Of a stretch of 64,000 bases of DNA, positions 21,021 to 32,385 are shown in pieces; the stretch's first letter is position 1, and the number at the start of each line of letters is the position of its first letter. The stretch covers positions 1-64,000 of the forward strand of contig JAKSZP010017350.1 in the NCBI GenBank assembly GCA_022478985.1. The letters run 5' to 3'. The notes under the pieces are model-generated. The model did not search any database and was not told the DNA's origin. It saw only the letters and a list, made by a program, of their open reading frames with translations. Source of the stretch: Massospora cicadina (Eukaryota > Entomophthoromycota > Entomophthoromycetes > Entomophthorales > Entomophthoraceae). The translations under genes were made by a program, and so were the position numbers.

Positions 21021-22005
21021 TTTTTTGCACTAGTGGTGCCAAGCCCCAAAATGAGGCCACTACGCATCTTTCTTCACAAATGAGCCAAATAAAAGAATTA
21101 GATAAAAAATCCTGAAATAGCCCCTAAGTTATCAGTCTATGAAGCCATATCAGATGTTAAGCCGTGGGGAAATTTTTATCTGGCGCTCACTTCAATTAGC
21201 AGACCATAGAAGACAACATGGGGATTGGAGAATCAGCAGCATGTGGCATGAGGAGGTGATATGAGGGTTTTTTTTGTTAATGAGGATGTTGGTATCCGTT
21301 GAATCAATGTATTGATCTTGTTGATTCTCAGCAAAAGTAATTAGAGCAGTCACACAAATGAATGACTTGAGGCGTTGTCAGGTTTGGAATAATTAAGGTC
21401 AAAAAAGAAGTTTTTGTTACAATAATGAAAGCGCGGCTTGTTCCATAAGCAAGCTCCTCAATCTCATATTTTGCATCCTCCTCAAAATCATGGGGGATTT
21501 TGGTGATAGGACTACCCTCAACAATGGGTTCCATCGCCTCATGGAGTTGCTGACGGAAGAGGTTGTTAGGAGCAGCTGAAGCGTCAACTGACATTTTATT
21601 GATATCTATATAAATTATAAAACCATTTTGAGGTAAAATGATGGTGACACAAGTTAGGAAGGTTCAACAAAGAATTCCTTCAAAGCAAAAGCTAGCTTTA
21701 CAAGGTAAAGCTGTTTGTCCTCATCAATTCATTCAAGAGCTTGAATGGATTTGATTCAGCCAATGCTGGGCTAGCCAAAAGAATTGAAGCGTTGGCAGGT
21801 CTGATTGGCCATATTGTGTCAACCACGGCAGCACATCTGATACTGGTTCAGTCATCATCTCAGGATTTTGTAAAATTGACCTAATTTTTAACATTTTAAA
21901 TTTTTGATTGGCAGCTTGGAAACAGCGCCAGAATTTGCCAAGGTTGGGAGAGGGAGGATCAAGCCCCATTCAAAAAATTTGGGTGAAGTAGCAGCTGGGG
22001 AATTA
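21021..22005 (-). repeat. Repeat G, copy 1, with small ORF
   Basis: About 1 kb on the minus strand aligns with 36880-37870 (plus) and partly with 50390-50870 (minus). On the minus strand it has an upstream frame (21733-21969), a TATA-like AT-rich stretch near 21630, then an ATG-started 88-codon frame at 21328-21594 (MSVDASAAPNNLFRQQLHEAME...). Past its stop, similarity to copy 2 goes on to a shared end, GGCACCACTAGTGCAAAAAA. The small protein has an acidic segment (FEEDAKYEIEELAYGTS) that copy 2 keeps almost unchanged. I do not recognise it. The common 3' end with an A run suggests retroposition. Confidence 0.65.
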
Positions 22006-24060
22006 ATGATACCTTGTTGAGTTCTTTTTAAGATGAAATAATTTGAAATTCTTGTAACGCAGATTTTGTTACTAACTGTTTTATAAAATCTGAACTTTTT
22101 TATTGCAATATAATTATAAATTATAGATGCTTTATTTTGAATTACTAGTTTAAAAGTAAAATTTTTGGCAGTAATATGGGGAGGCGAAAGTTCATAATTC
22201 TTTAACATCAATCTCATAGAGAATAACAGATTTCATGCATGATTTTATGTTTATATCTAGGACGCGTCAATTTGTTATTTAAAAAAGTCCCTGGATCATA
22301 AAAAGGTTTGTACCATAAGTATAGTGTAACATATTTTCCCTGCAATTTAATTTTATCATACCAGATGTGTTGGAAATTTTAATTCTGATTCAAATTGGTA
22401 CTATATAATAAATGAAATTGATCCAAAATGTTGTGTCTTATATTAATCCTTTAATCTAGGCAAATTAAGGTTTTTCACGAAAACATTTGTCCAGATTTTA
22501 AGAGCTTTTTTGGTGAATGCATGATGTCATTTTTAAGATGAAAACATAAAATAAGTCTATATAATGAGGGGCTAAATATTGGAGGAATTTGGTACAGATA
22601 GACCATTAGGGTATAATTAGCTGTAAGATTTGTTCAAAGTTATGCTCTCTATCATTCTTCTTAAGGAGCAGATATCCAAATGTCTGACATCCATGTAAAA
22701 ATATTTATAAGATGCCAGTATAATTTTTTAGAGGTGTTGTACCCCATAGTTCTAGTTACAAGCACAGAGGATTAGTTCTTTTGAATAAACTAAGATATGC
22801 GCTACTAAATTAGCTCAGACAGTAATTATAAAGCTTATAATATCTAGAGAAAATGATATGTTATGTCATCATATTGAGAAGGTCAAAAATGTTGGCAAAG
22901 TAGGCCTAAGCTACTTATTATACCATTATGTAGTTTTAAGGGTCTTCATAAATTTTAAAGGATAATTGTAAACTCAGATTTAAGGCTGATTACAATAAAT
23001 GCCTTTATAATGAGACTTCCATATTTAATTAAAAGTAGATGAGAAAACTTTCTTATTAAAGTATTTTCCTTTTTATAAATAATGACTTCTATATAGGATG
23101 TCGCTTGGATGCATGCATATTAGTCTCTAACTGAAGGAATAGTCATAGCGCAATATTTTTTATAATTCCAGTTATGACAACTTTAGGTTAGTTTGTAGGA
23201 CTTAGAGTAGAGAAAGATTATATCATAACTAAACTCTCAGCATAAAAAATATGCTTTTCTTTTTGAAACTCTGGGCTCTTATCAATATACTAAACATTAT
23301 TACTAAATGGGTCTTGAGATTATGGATATGAGAACATTTGTAAGATACCATTAAAGATAGATAGGCAATAAATATCAAAAAGCTTTATTAACACTCCTAA
23401 TAAGGTCTTCTAGGAGAAAAAAGTAGCCTTTGATGTAACTTTTAGATGCATAGATAGCATAATAATTTCTTCACTTTAATAAGTATTTTTGATATTATAG
23501 CTGATTTCAAAGGTTTACAGATCTTTCTTGGCATAATCTTTAGTTTATCTCAAGATTTGTGCAGATTCAAGAACTTTTAGTATTTTATTTTGATCCACTT
23601 TTATCAATTATTACTTGACTACTGCATTGATTTAGCAAAGTCAGACAGAGATGAATAGATATAAAAAATTATTTGAAGCATGAAAGTAAGTGCCTCTATC
23701 TATCAAAAAAATACTATTTCATCTTCCCAACAACTTGACAAGCTGCCGTTGCTTTTATCTGAATCCCTAATCTCAGGGTTTAAGATGAGAGCCAGCTGTC
23801 CCATATATAAAGCGTTGTAAACAGAGTGCATCCTTAATGAATCTAATTGAAATTTTTAGATTTAAAACCCCATTCGCAAACTCCACTTTCTCATTTTGTT
23901 CTCCCATTGCACAGTATCTGAATTAGAAGCACCAGATAAAATCGTCTTGAACCCTAAAATCCTCATCTGATAAGGATGTTTAGGCTTACTGATATGACAC
24001 AATGTTATATCTATTTTCTAGCAGTAATTTGCCACTTGAGGATTTTATCCACGGGCAATA
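22006..24060. other. AT-rich region, no gene seen
   Basis: About 2 kb, very AT-rich, with stops in all frames and no element ends seen. A short stretch near 23320 (GAGATTATGGATATGAGAAC) vaguely resembles 54403-54421 but is too weak to call a repeat. Confidence 0.55.
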
Positions 24061-24068
24061 TTTTCTGG

Positions 24069-25010
24069 CTAAGTGTCATGGAAATGGCAGAAGAGATTTA
24101 GACCGACCTGCCAGGATGGATGTGTGAGTATCCAGAATGCCAGAGGCGATGCAGACTGTACAACTTGATATGAAGCCAGGAAATGTGATACCGCAAAGTG
24201 GTGGTACAATAATAAGGTGAGGGATATCAAAAGAATTGGTAAAACCCACCTGGAGTGCGGGGCGATGGGCCACCAGGAAAATGTCATCTGGGATGCAGTC
24301 AGAAAGGGAAATAAAATTTGAAGTTTTTGGTAAAATTTTATTGGGAAAGTAAAGTAAGAAAATTGACCAACAAGTTTCTCAGTGCCATGCAACTGATTAA
24401 ATAGTGGTTGATTGGGTAGTGACAGGATGGGGTCAGAACCTACTACTCAACCTAACCGGCGAATTGTTCAGGAATGGGGGGGTTTATTCTTTAGGAACTG
24501 ACATCACAAAATTTGGCGGTGGGTCAAGTCTCTGTTGGTTCAACCTCAAACGTCTGAACCAGGGATCAACTACGTTTCTGATGATTAGCATGATGGTGTT
24601 TGGCCTGACAGGCAATGGGAATCCCCCAAGACCATCCCTTATAGGGACAGGTCCATTTGGTTGGGAACAGGTTTGGGACAGCCAACCCGCCCACGCTTGG
24701 TCATTTAACTGTTCATTTGGTCAACAGCAGCACATCAGGCGCAATGCCCAAATTACTATCTGAGGGCTTTGAACCCTCATCAAATGCGCCTGATATTTGT
24801 TCAACTGGTTTGGGGATTGAATTGGAACTGTCGGGCGATCTGGCCAGTATCTCATTCTTCATGCTTTTACAGCCATTTAAATTTTGGGCATCAGCCAGAA
24901 TGCCAGCCAAATTAGATTTGACCAATTTCAATCTGATTATTCACAGCACAGATTTCACTAATTCCCCGCAACAGTTCTGCCGAGGTAAGTGTGAGTATTG
25001 AGGGTGGGAT
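24069..25010. other. ORF-rich island of unknown origin
   Basis: This block has a higher GC content than its surroundings and is open on both strands: plus 24404-24763 and 24657-25001, minus 24069-24392, 24076-24273 and 24713-24931. The plus frame 24657-25001 ends in CCGAGGTAAGTGTGAG, which looks like a eukaryotic 5' splice site at 24984. No domain is recognised on either strand and there is no second copy in the window. It may be an exon of a host gene or an element fragment, and I cannot choose the strand. Confidence 0.3.
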
Positions 25011-25289
25011 CTGAAGCAGAAAAGCTGTTACCCATCACTCATCTACTACGTGAGTGAGTTCGCTCTGAGTGGGAAAGGTACCATCATCCTCTTCAGTGTC
25101 TTTTTACTTGGGAATGGGAAGATGACCTGATCAAGAGCCAAAGGACGTTCCCTGAGACTTACACTAAGCCAATATTAATAAAGAAGACTAAGTTATCTTT
25201 ATAGACATACAGGTATATACTTGTCAGTGGAGAATTTTTTTCTATAATCATATAGTTTGTCTGATTCCAAGGATATTAGAATATTCAAA

Positions 25290-27267
25290 ATTTTCCCTGG
25301 TTCAGATGCAAATAAGTTGCTAATGAGTCAAACCTAAATCAATGGGAACTACTGACCCTTGAATACTTCATTAGGCCTTGATTAACTAAGAACAAAATGA
25401 TTTTTTCAACTACAAACACATTTATTTAGCCCAATGCATTTTACTACTTCCAAGACTATGAAAAATTATTTCACTTAAAAGGGAACAATACTAGAAAATA
25501 AGCATGTCTTAGCAAAGATATAAAAATTTCCTAATTTAACCAAGTAAAGTATAATCCATATCATTCCTTGTTGAGTTTACTTTGCCAAAGTGCACTTTTG
25601 CCCTTGTGAAGAATAATCCTAGTAGGAAGTGACATGGAATCAACTAATAAAAATAAGACTGGCTTGCAAATCTGTATGAGTTGAAAGCTGAAAATGACAA
25701 CTATAATGCCAATATTATAACCAGCTGAAGTGCTTTATGTTTGTTATGGATGGTAAGTGCTTGATATTGAAGACAAAAAATGGAAATAGTACTCCCAGAA
25801 TAATCTATGGTGGTGGCTGGCGCAACTGAGGATACAAGGATGGTACAAACCATAATCAAGGCTGTTCATGGAAGAACTTTTAGCAATGGAAGTTAAGACC
25901 TTTTTTAAGTTGTTTTTTAAAGTCAAGCTAGGGGTTGGAATTAATTTCAGCAGTAGTGTAAGAATGGCGATGCTCTAGGGCTGCAAGGATTAGAGACATG
26001 AAAACTGTTTCTATAAAGACTTCTAATAAAGGGCTGTGGTAGCAGTGCAGTGTTGAGCGCCACTATAACCTAGTCAATCCAAAAACTATAGCAATGGTTA
26101 GCAAGGGTTTATGCAGACTACTTACTGTCAAGATTTGAGAATTGAAACTTTTATTTAAGGGTAGAAAATGAAACTATGGACTAAAACAGAACCTGTTGAG
26201 GGCTGATATCTTATAAAAATATATTTAGAATAAAATGATGTGCATTGTGGCTAACTTTTTCCTAACTTAGCAAGATTGCAAAGGATTGACACAATATATG
26301 TCTTTTATGATAATATCAGAAGCAAATAAGCAAGCCAGATCACTCTAACACTCATTTGAATCACTGCTTAGCAAAACGATTTTATTCTACTTTTAAGGCT
26401 TGTTTGCATCTTGGGCAGATGGTGGTAAGCTGTCCAGCGAAACTTGTGGAAAATGCTATAGGAAGAAATAGTAGGGCTGATCTCAGCTTAATTCAAATGG
26501 TTTTTTAATTAACAACCCTATTGTTGATGGGCTCATAACACCATCACCTATTTCAGAAGGCTTAGATGAGTTTGCTAAACTTAAATTCGCTCCAATTGAC
26601 TCATTTAATTTTTAAATGGTTTAAACACCTTATAAGGACAAAAACACTTTTCTAATGAATTTGGCGTAGAAGGAGAGGCAACCTGGAGGCTGATGATGAC
26701 CTCAAACTTCCACCATCTCCTTAAACAACCTCATAATTCTTATCAGAAAGTCAACTGTAAGGAGGGCTAGCAGAGGTTAATTTTAAGCGGATAGGCCTTG
26801 ACCCATTGCTCATTCACTAATTGGGCTAATACTCCTTTGTTAATGTGGGCACAGCAGCCTTCTTGGGCCCAATTTGTTCTGTGGGTATGCACCTTAATTT
26901 ACAGACACAGGACTGATAAAAAGTTTATATTATCCTTCCCCTATTTAAGGAGGTGCTGCTTCTCTAGGAACTCGTGAAAATGCATAATTTGTGTGCTTTA
27001 AAAAACTTATTAGTGAGAATATCTGTAATTTTTTTATGGGAAACGCGTAGCCATAGGGTATTTTATTGTGAAATTCTTCCACTAGCTCACCATAATCTGC
27101 ACAGTCCCTAGTACTGACCCTGCTATACTAGTATACTGAGAGTTCCTTTCGAGAACCAGATACTGAACTGAGCGTTGGAACTCCTAAAAGCCATGATTGC
27201 TTCGCCCTCAGCCTACTGGGAGTCTCCACCATACTTTATCAAGAGGTTATAGTTTTTTACCTTTAAA
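25290..27267. repeat. Repeat F, copy 1
   Basis: It aligns with 44870-46480 over more than 1.4 kb, for example TGCTCTAGGGCTGCAAGGAT at 25973 against TGCTCTAGGGCTGTAGGGAT at 45288, and TTTAAGGGTAGAAAATGAAA at 26154 against TTTAAGGGTAGAAAATTAAA at 45473. Its left part (25300-25640) aligns with 53430-53790. Its right side is cut by Gypsy C. No frame survives and the family is unknown. It may be internal sequence of an old LTR element. Confidence 0.6.
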
Positions 27268-27272
27268 AGGGG

Positions 27273-27850
27273 TGTCGAGATTCTGATATGAGTGGACAAT
27301 AAGCCTAGGTCACTATGGCGGAATGAGGGAAGATTCCCAAATCAGGAAGTATAAAATAATATTGGTGAGATCATCTTGAAATGAGGCGATAGGATAATAC
27401 TGTTTGTTTAAAAATAATTATTAAATAGCCTCCAAAATTAGGCAATAAGGCAATGTTGACGTAAAACAAATTTTTATGGATTGCCTTGAACTAGGGCGAT
27501 AGTAGATTTAATAAACAGTAGACTCTGCTGGATCCAATGAGAATATGAAAGAAACAGATAGCTAAGCAAAAGAGTCAGTGTCGACTAGAGTTGATGACAT
27601 ATAAGTGAGATTCAAAGATAAAAAGAGGAGAATTGTTAATATAGGAAGTAGAGCAGAACATCAAGTATCCGCTGATGATATTACAATAAAATAAAGAAGC
27701 GTTGTCAGGTCAATTGCTCCATATTTATATATTCATTTAAGTGAGCTTTAAGGCTGGCAATTTCCATATCATCATCCTATTGCTCAGTGGGTTTGAACCT
27801 GTGCAAAACTTTCCAGGCATATACTCAATCAATTGCACAAAATTATAACA
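27273..27850 (+). repeat. 5' LTR of Gypsy C
   Basis: TGTCGAGATTCTGATATG ... AAAATTATAACA. It pairs with 33876-34451; easy checks are GATTGCCTTGAACTAGGGCG (27479 and 34081) and ATATCATCATCCTATTG (27767 and 34369). The 3' LTR of Gypsy D also matches. Confidence 0.9.
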
Positions 27851-27851
27851 G

Positions 27852-27869
27852 TGGTGATTACTACAGGGG
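27852..27869 (+). promoter_or_regulatory. Primer-binding site of Gypsy C
   Basis: TGGTGATTACTACAGGGG, one base after the LTR. It differs by two bases from the site of Gypsy A. Confidence 0.7.
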
Positions 27870-27899
27870 GCCCATTGATCAACCACTAAAAATTAAAAA

Positions 27900-29160
27900 T
27901 CTCAGTCATTGGATATGTTGCATCAGGCCTGCACTGACAAGAAAACTCTAGTCCACTGTGTCAACTGAATATGCGGAAATTAAGCTTTCCTAGGACGCTG
28001 TGCACAAAAGGCAAAATGAGATTCTTCAGGAGGGTTGTATTGATAAGCTGCCTCCGTTTGATTGTGATAAGATATCCATGGATTCTGTAAGCAATTTGAT
28101 CATGCGGCAGAAGGCGCCTCAGATTAGCATAAAGAAAAACTAATTAATATCCACCTTGGATGTTGAAAATGCTGATCAAGTCGCCTGATATCTTGCAAAC
28201 AGTTCTGTTACCTACCAAGAAGTGAAGGATACTGTGCTGCAGTTGTTTGGGGGTACCGCAAAGATGTTGCAGTAGAAGTCTGAGTTCTTAATCATTAGGT
28301 TTCAACGAAATGAGACCCTCAATGCTTTCGCCAATCAATTTATGACGGAAGTAACATGTTAATTGTGACAGGGACTCTATCCAAATCTGGCGTGTGCATT
28401 TTAAATGACCTCAGCTGTGAATCCATATTATAAGCTTTACTACTTTATGTCTCCAATTTTGGATAATGCATGCCCCTGCTCAAGGTTGTTCAGTTTTTGC
28501 ATTGATATACGCTACCTTTACTCCACTTAATACAGAGCTGAAACATCCTGCTGTCATTGGTGGACCTTCTTATTAGGAGGCATTATCCCGTCCTGTTAAT
28601 GTGTTGTCCAGTAACCCCAGCCACTTTATTATACACCTCACGCTCGTCTGTGTTACCCCCAGCAGTTAAACTTTCCGCCCCAGACCTGCTTTTTGTAATT
28701 CTCATCAGCCCAACTACTGACCTGACCCTAATTATGCCGACTATCAGCAGTCTAATTATCAGCCTGGCCTACCATGCAAAAACCAAGGGCGTGGACACTA
28801 CGGGCAGATTTTTCAAATGCAGTTTTTCTGGGCATCTTGCATGAACTTGCCCCAACTGTCAGGTCTAATAACTACAGCAGGGCCAGTACTACCAGGAAAA
28901 AGTTGAAGCGGAGTAGATATGAGTTCTTTACCTCCGCTATGCCAACATCAAATCTCCAACTGAATCTATCCATGCATGTTCAGAGAAAGTCCTTCAGTAT
29001 GACGATGCATTCCTATATCCGCAGCCAATTGGAGGGAGAATGTATCAACCTGAGCGAAATTCAAGGACACGGCGGAAGAAGGACCTTAGGAGCAAATGAA
29101 GCCTTATGCCTGTCAAATGTTCGACCAAATTTCTATAGATGAGCTGAAACTGTCCTTTGA
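27900..29160 (+). pseudogene. Gag of Gypsy C (broken)
   Basis: Around 28200-28350 the plus strand reads SSVTYQEVKDTVLQLFGGTA, then a stop, then SEFLIIRFQRNETLNAFANQ. This matches gag of Gypsy D (63350-63532: SSATYKDVRLTICRLFGGTS..., then RKAEFLMIGFRRYETL). Near 28806 a zinc knuckle remnant reads FFKCSFSGHLA, then a stop, then TC, with the first Cys changed to Phe. Many stops. Confidence 0.65.
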
Positions 29161-29359
29161 TTCGCCTTTCTTGAAGAAAGTAAACGTCGCCCTCTCTATG
29201 GACGCTATTTATTAAAGAGTACCCTAAAGTAAATTAGGGTATTATGAGTTTCCTTTGGATAAGAGATCCTATAAATGTCTGAGTTGTAAATAATCAGAAT
29301 ACATCTTACTTTAAGTATACATACTGTGACATTGTTGTAGCAAAAACCTGAGTCCACGT

Positions 29360-29640
29360 TATAATAGATATGGTCAAGCAAGCTAGCATAGTATCCACTA
29401 TGTTGGTGGCGAAGTTGAAATTAAAGCCTAATGTGGAACATCACATGGTGTATGGGACTGTGGGTGCAGAAAGTACGATCCTTGAAGGATCAATTGTGGG
29501 TTACCCTTGCAGGTTGGGTCAATTGCTAATATAGCCCCAGCATTAGTGTTGCCAAGCGATCATTACACACTATTAATTGGATCCACTTTTTGTGACACTA
29601 TGGTGCTGTCATTGATATGAAAAAGAGGCCTTCAAAAATT
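29360..29640 (+). pseudogene. Protease region of Gypsy C (active site lost)
   Basis: ASIVSTMLVAKLKLKPNVEH, then HMVYGTVGAEST, aligns with the protease of Gypsy D (IDTGAPVNIVSTKL at 62230-62275, then RMVYGTVGAESS). The catalytic D-T-G segment has become M-V-K-Q here, so it is inactive. Confidence 0.55.
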
Positions 29641-29789
29641 GGGGCAACGTTTAACAAATTAACTTACCTCCAGCGGAGTGCAAAAGGACTCAGTGCATAT
29701 AGGACATATCAACCTTGCCTATAGTGATGGGGTGATCCCGGCGCACTACCATTGATAAAAAAGAGGACCTAGGCCCTCTCCCAGCAGAT

Positions 29790-31310
29790 ATATGAATATC
29801 AAGGGCTGCCTCTCAGATCTGCTGGGTCTATATCCATCCCATTTAGACACCAAAGTCATAGTAAACACTGAGTTAGAGGCGGAACTACTAGTCAGACTCT
29901 ATGAGAAAATCATTGGCCCTTACCATCAATCACAGATTGAGCCTCACATGGCTCCAGGCATTATACTAACAGGACATGAGGAGATCAAGGTTTTACTTGC
30001 AAACCTACAAACAGAACCATTGCAAATTCGCTGACACCAAATATTGGCTTATTTGCACTTGACCCCTGTTGAGGAGGTCCTTTAAGTCACAAGTTTATGT
30101 CACTGGATGAATTTGGTCTAACCATCGAGCAACAGCTCAGAGTAATGGTGGTGGTACCAAGTGAAAACTTATTTAGGCTATTGGAAGAACAGAAGGATCA
30201 GGCAATATATTTATTTGAAAAATATAAGAAGATTTTCACTGTTAATGACCACAATTAGAGTGCGCTCAGATGGTGGTCCATCAACTGTACAATGGGAATC
30301 AACCCCCATCAGATTGCTGCAAATCCACCCATCTAGGGCAGCTGAGTAAGTAAAACCAAAGAAATTGAAAAACAGCTGTAGCAATGGATGCTCAAACCAT
30401 CAAAGAGTTGTGAGCTTCGCCTATCTTAATTGTCAAAAAGAAGGACAGTATCAATAAGGTAGTAATAGACTACCTGAAGCTCAACAGTATCACCAAGAAG
30501 GACTCATATCCCTTTCCATGGAATGATGATGATTTTAATTGGATATGGGGAGCTCATTATTTCCCAGTAATAGATTTGATATCAGGCTACTGGCATATTG
30601 AGTTGCACCTGGAGGACTATAAAAAATGCGCCATTATCACGTCCAAAGGGCTTTTCCAACCAAACCATATGTGACAAGGGCTGTGTAATGCCCTGGCTAC
30701 GTTTCAACGGGCCATGGACACCATTCTTAGTGACCTCAAGCTGTTGTGCGTTCTCATGTACCTTGACAATATCAATGTCTTTTCACTTATGTTCACCAAG
30801 CATCTAACCATCTGGAGGAGGTCTTCTACCATTTTGCTGAAGCCAACATCAAGATCAAGCCCATAAATGCCACTTCTATAAGGACCAACTGGAGTACCTT
30901 GGGTTTGTGGTAGGCTCAAAGGGGCTGAAACCACAAATCCGCTAAGGTGGCTGCCATCCAGGAAATGATTACTCCAACCAGTAAGCTCAACATACAAGTA
31001 TTTTGGGGATGGTTGGCTAATACTGCCGATTTATCTCCAACTTCAGATTTATTGGAGGTCTGCTATTAGAGTTACTAAAAAAATATGCCGTGTTTAAATG
31101 GACAGAACTCTGTCAACGCTCCTTTGACTCTTTGGATGGCGGAATCAAGCCGCCAGTGCTAACTACCCAAATTTTGATAAGAAATTTATTGTACAGACAG
31201 ATGCATCCCTTTCCGCTGTTGGGGCAATGCTATACCTACAAGATGATAAGGGGGAGGAGCACCCAGTTGCATACTGCAGTTGTAATCTGAACTGTCACAA
31301 ATGCAATTAC
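29790..31310 (+). pseudogene. RT and RNase H start of Gypsy C (YLDN for YLDD)
   Basis: A linker (29792-30034, NTELEAELLVRLYEKIIGPY) matches Gypsy D 61369-61767. RT motifs follow: VVIDYLKLNSITKKDSYPFP near 30451, YFPVIDLISGYWHIELHLED near 30558, a QGLCNALATFQRAM block near 30676, and YLDN at 30759-30770 in place of YLDD. The connection and first part of RNase H (VQTDASLSAVGAMLYLQDDK) end at 31316, where solo LTR J cuts in. Confidence 0.8.
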
Positions 31311-31316
31311 ACCATA

Positions 31317-32380
31317 TGTCAGAAATAACCAGATGGATTCCTCCAAATAATATCAGAACTTTTGGTGTTGGTTAGTTGGACATGTTTGCCAGCTAATCGC
31401 CTAGTCCAATATTATTTGATGTTATAGAAATATTAAGCATTTTATGTATGGCAGATTCCTAGTATAGCTATAACTGCAAAATTGTAGGTGATTGTGGGAA
31501 TTTCCCAGTGTAAAGCCAATGTATTCATTTACAAACATCTGAAAATGATTTTTATGACATAAATCTAAGTTCAGCGGAATCCTATATGATGGCAACTGCC
31601 ATAGAAGATGATTGTGGGATTTTCTGGATGAAAGCTGATCTATTCATTATTAATAGTCCAACTACGATTTTGCTGCCTAATTTTGAGTACCAATGACTTA
31701 TGCCAAGGATGCTCAAAAGTTATGTTTATAATAGAAATGTATATATGACAGACTGGTGACTCATGCCAAGGATGAGTCAACATAATATTTGGTGAACAGG
31801 ACGAGCGGATTGAAAGGTAATTGGTACCATGGATGACTAATGATTAGATGGAGTTCTGGTTTGATGGCCAATGGGTTGTTAATAGGCACAGTAGCCTAGG
31901 GTATAGTAATGCATTATTCCCTTTCAATAAAGATCTCTATTTCGCCCTTCTTATTTTAGTTGTTGGTAGTTAGTCTGCTAGATTAGGAAAGTTGGTACTG
32001 GAGATCCCCATAGTAGTTGTGGGGTGACGTGCCTGGAGTGGCCAATGCTGCCAGCTCCCATACCTCAGCCCTATGAGAAACCAACGGGAATCTGGTCAAA
32101 TGGGCACCAATAATGATGTGCTGATGGCCGTCAGCCTTGAGGGTGGTGCAGCGCAGGAATGCCATAGATGCCTAGGTTGTGGGATGGACTCGCTGGGGCA
32201 CACCCAAGATGGATCATGGGGCTAAGGCGAAGTCGTTGGTTTGATGTGTTGGTGGGTTGGACGTGGACTTGTAGGGGGCCAGTACACCTATGAAGGTGAA
32301 ACAGCAAGGGTCAACCAGTCTCCATACTAGTTGGCTTGCACACTAGCGGAGCCACTGTTGAAAAAAGCAATTTTCCAACA
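31317..32380. mobile_element. Solo LTR J with CCATA target duplication
   Basis: It starts TGTCAGAAATAACC and ends TTTTCCAACA, 1064 bp. It is flanked by CCATA at 31312-31316 and 32381-32385. Removing it and one CCATA joins two halves of the RNase H domain of Gypsy C without a frame change. It holds no coding sequence. Imperfect internal repeats are seen (GATTGTGGGAATTTCCCAG near 31492 and GATTGTGGGATTTTCTGGA near 31610). A GC-richer block lies at 32010-32340. Confidence 0.85.
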
Positions 32381-32385
32381 CCATA

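Noticed and set aside
23260..23420. A repeat shared with 54340-54480
   Set aside because: Only one block of about 20 bases (around GAGAACATTTGT) is convincing; both regions are very AT-rich and chance similarity is likely.
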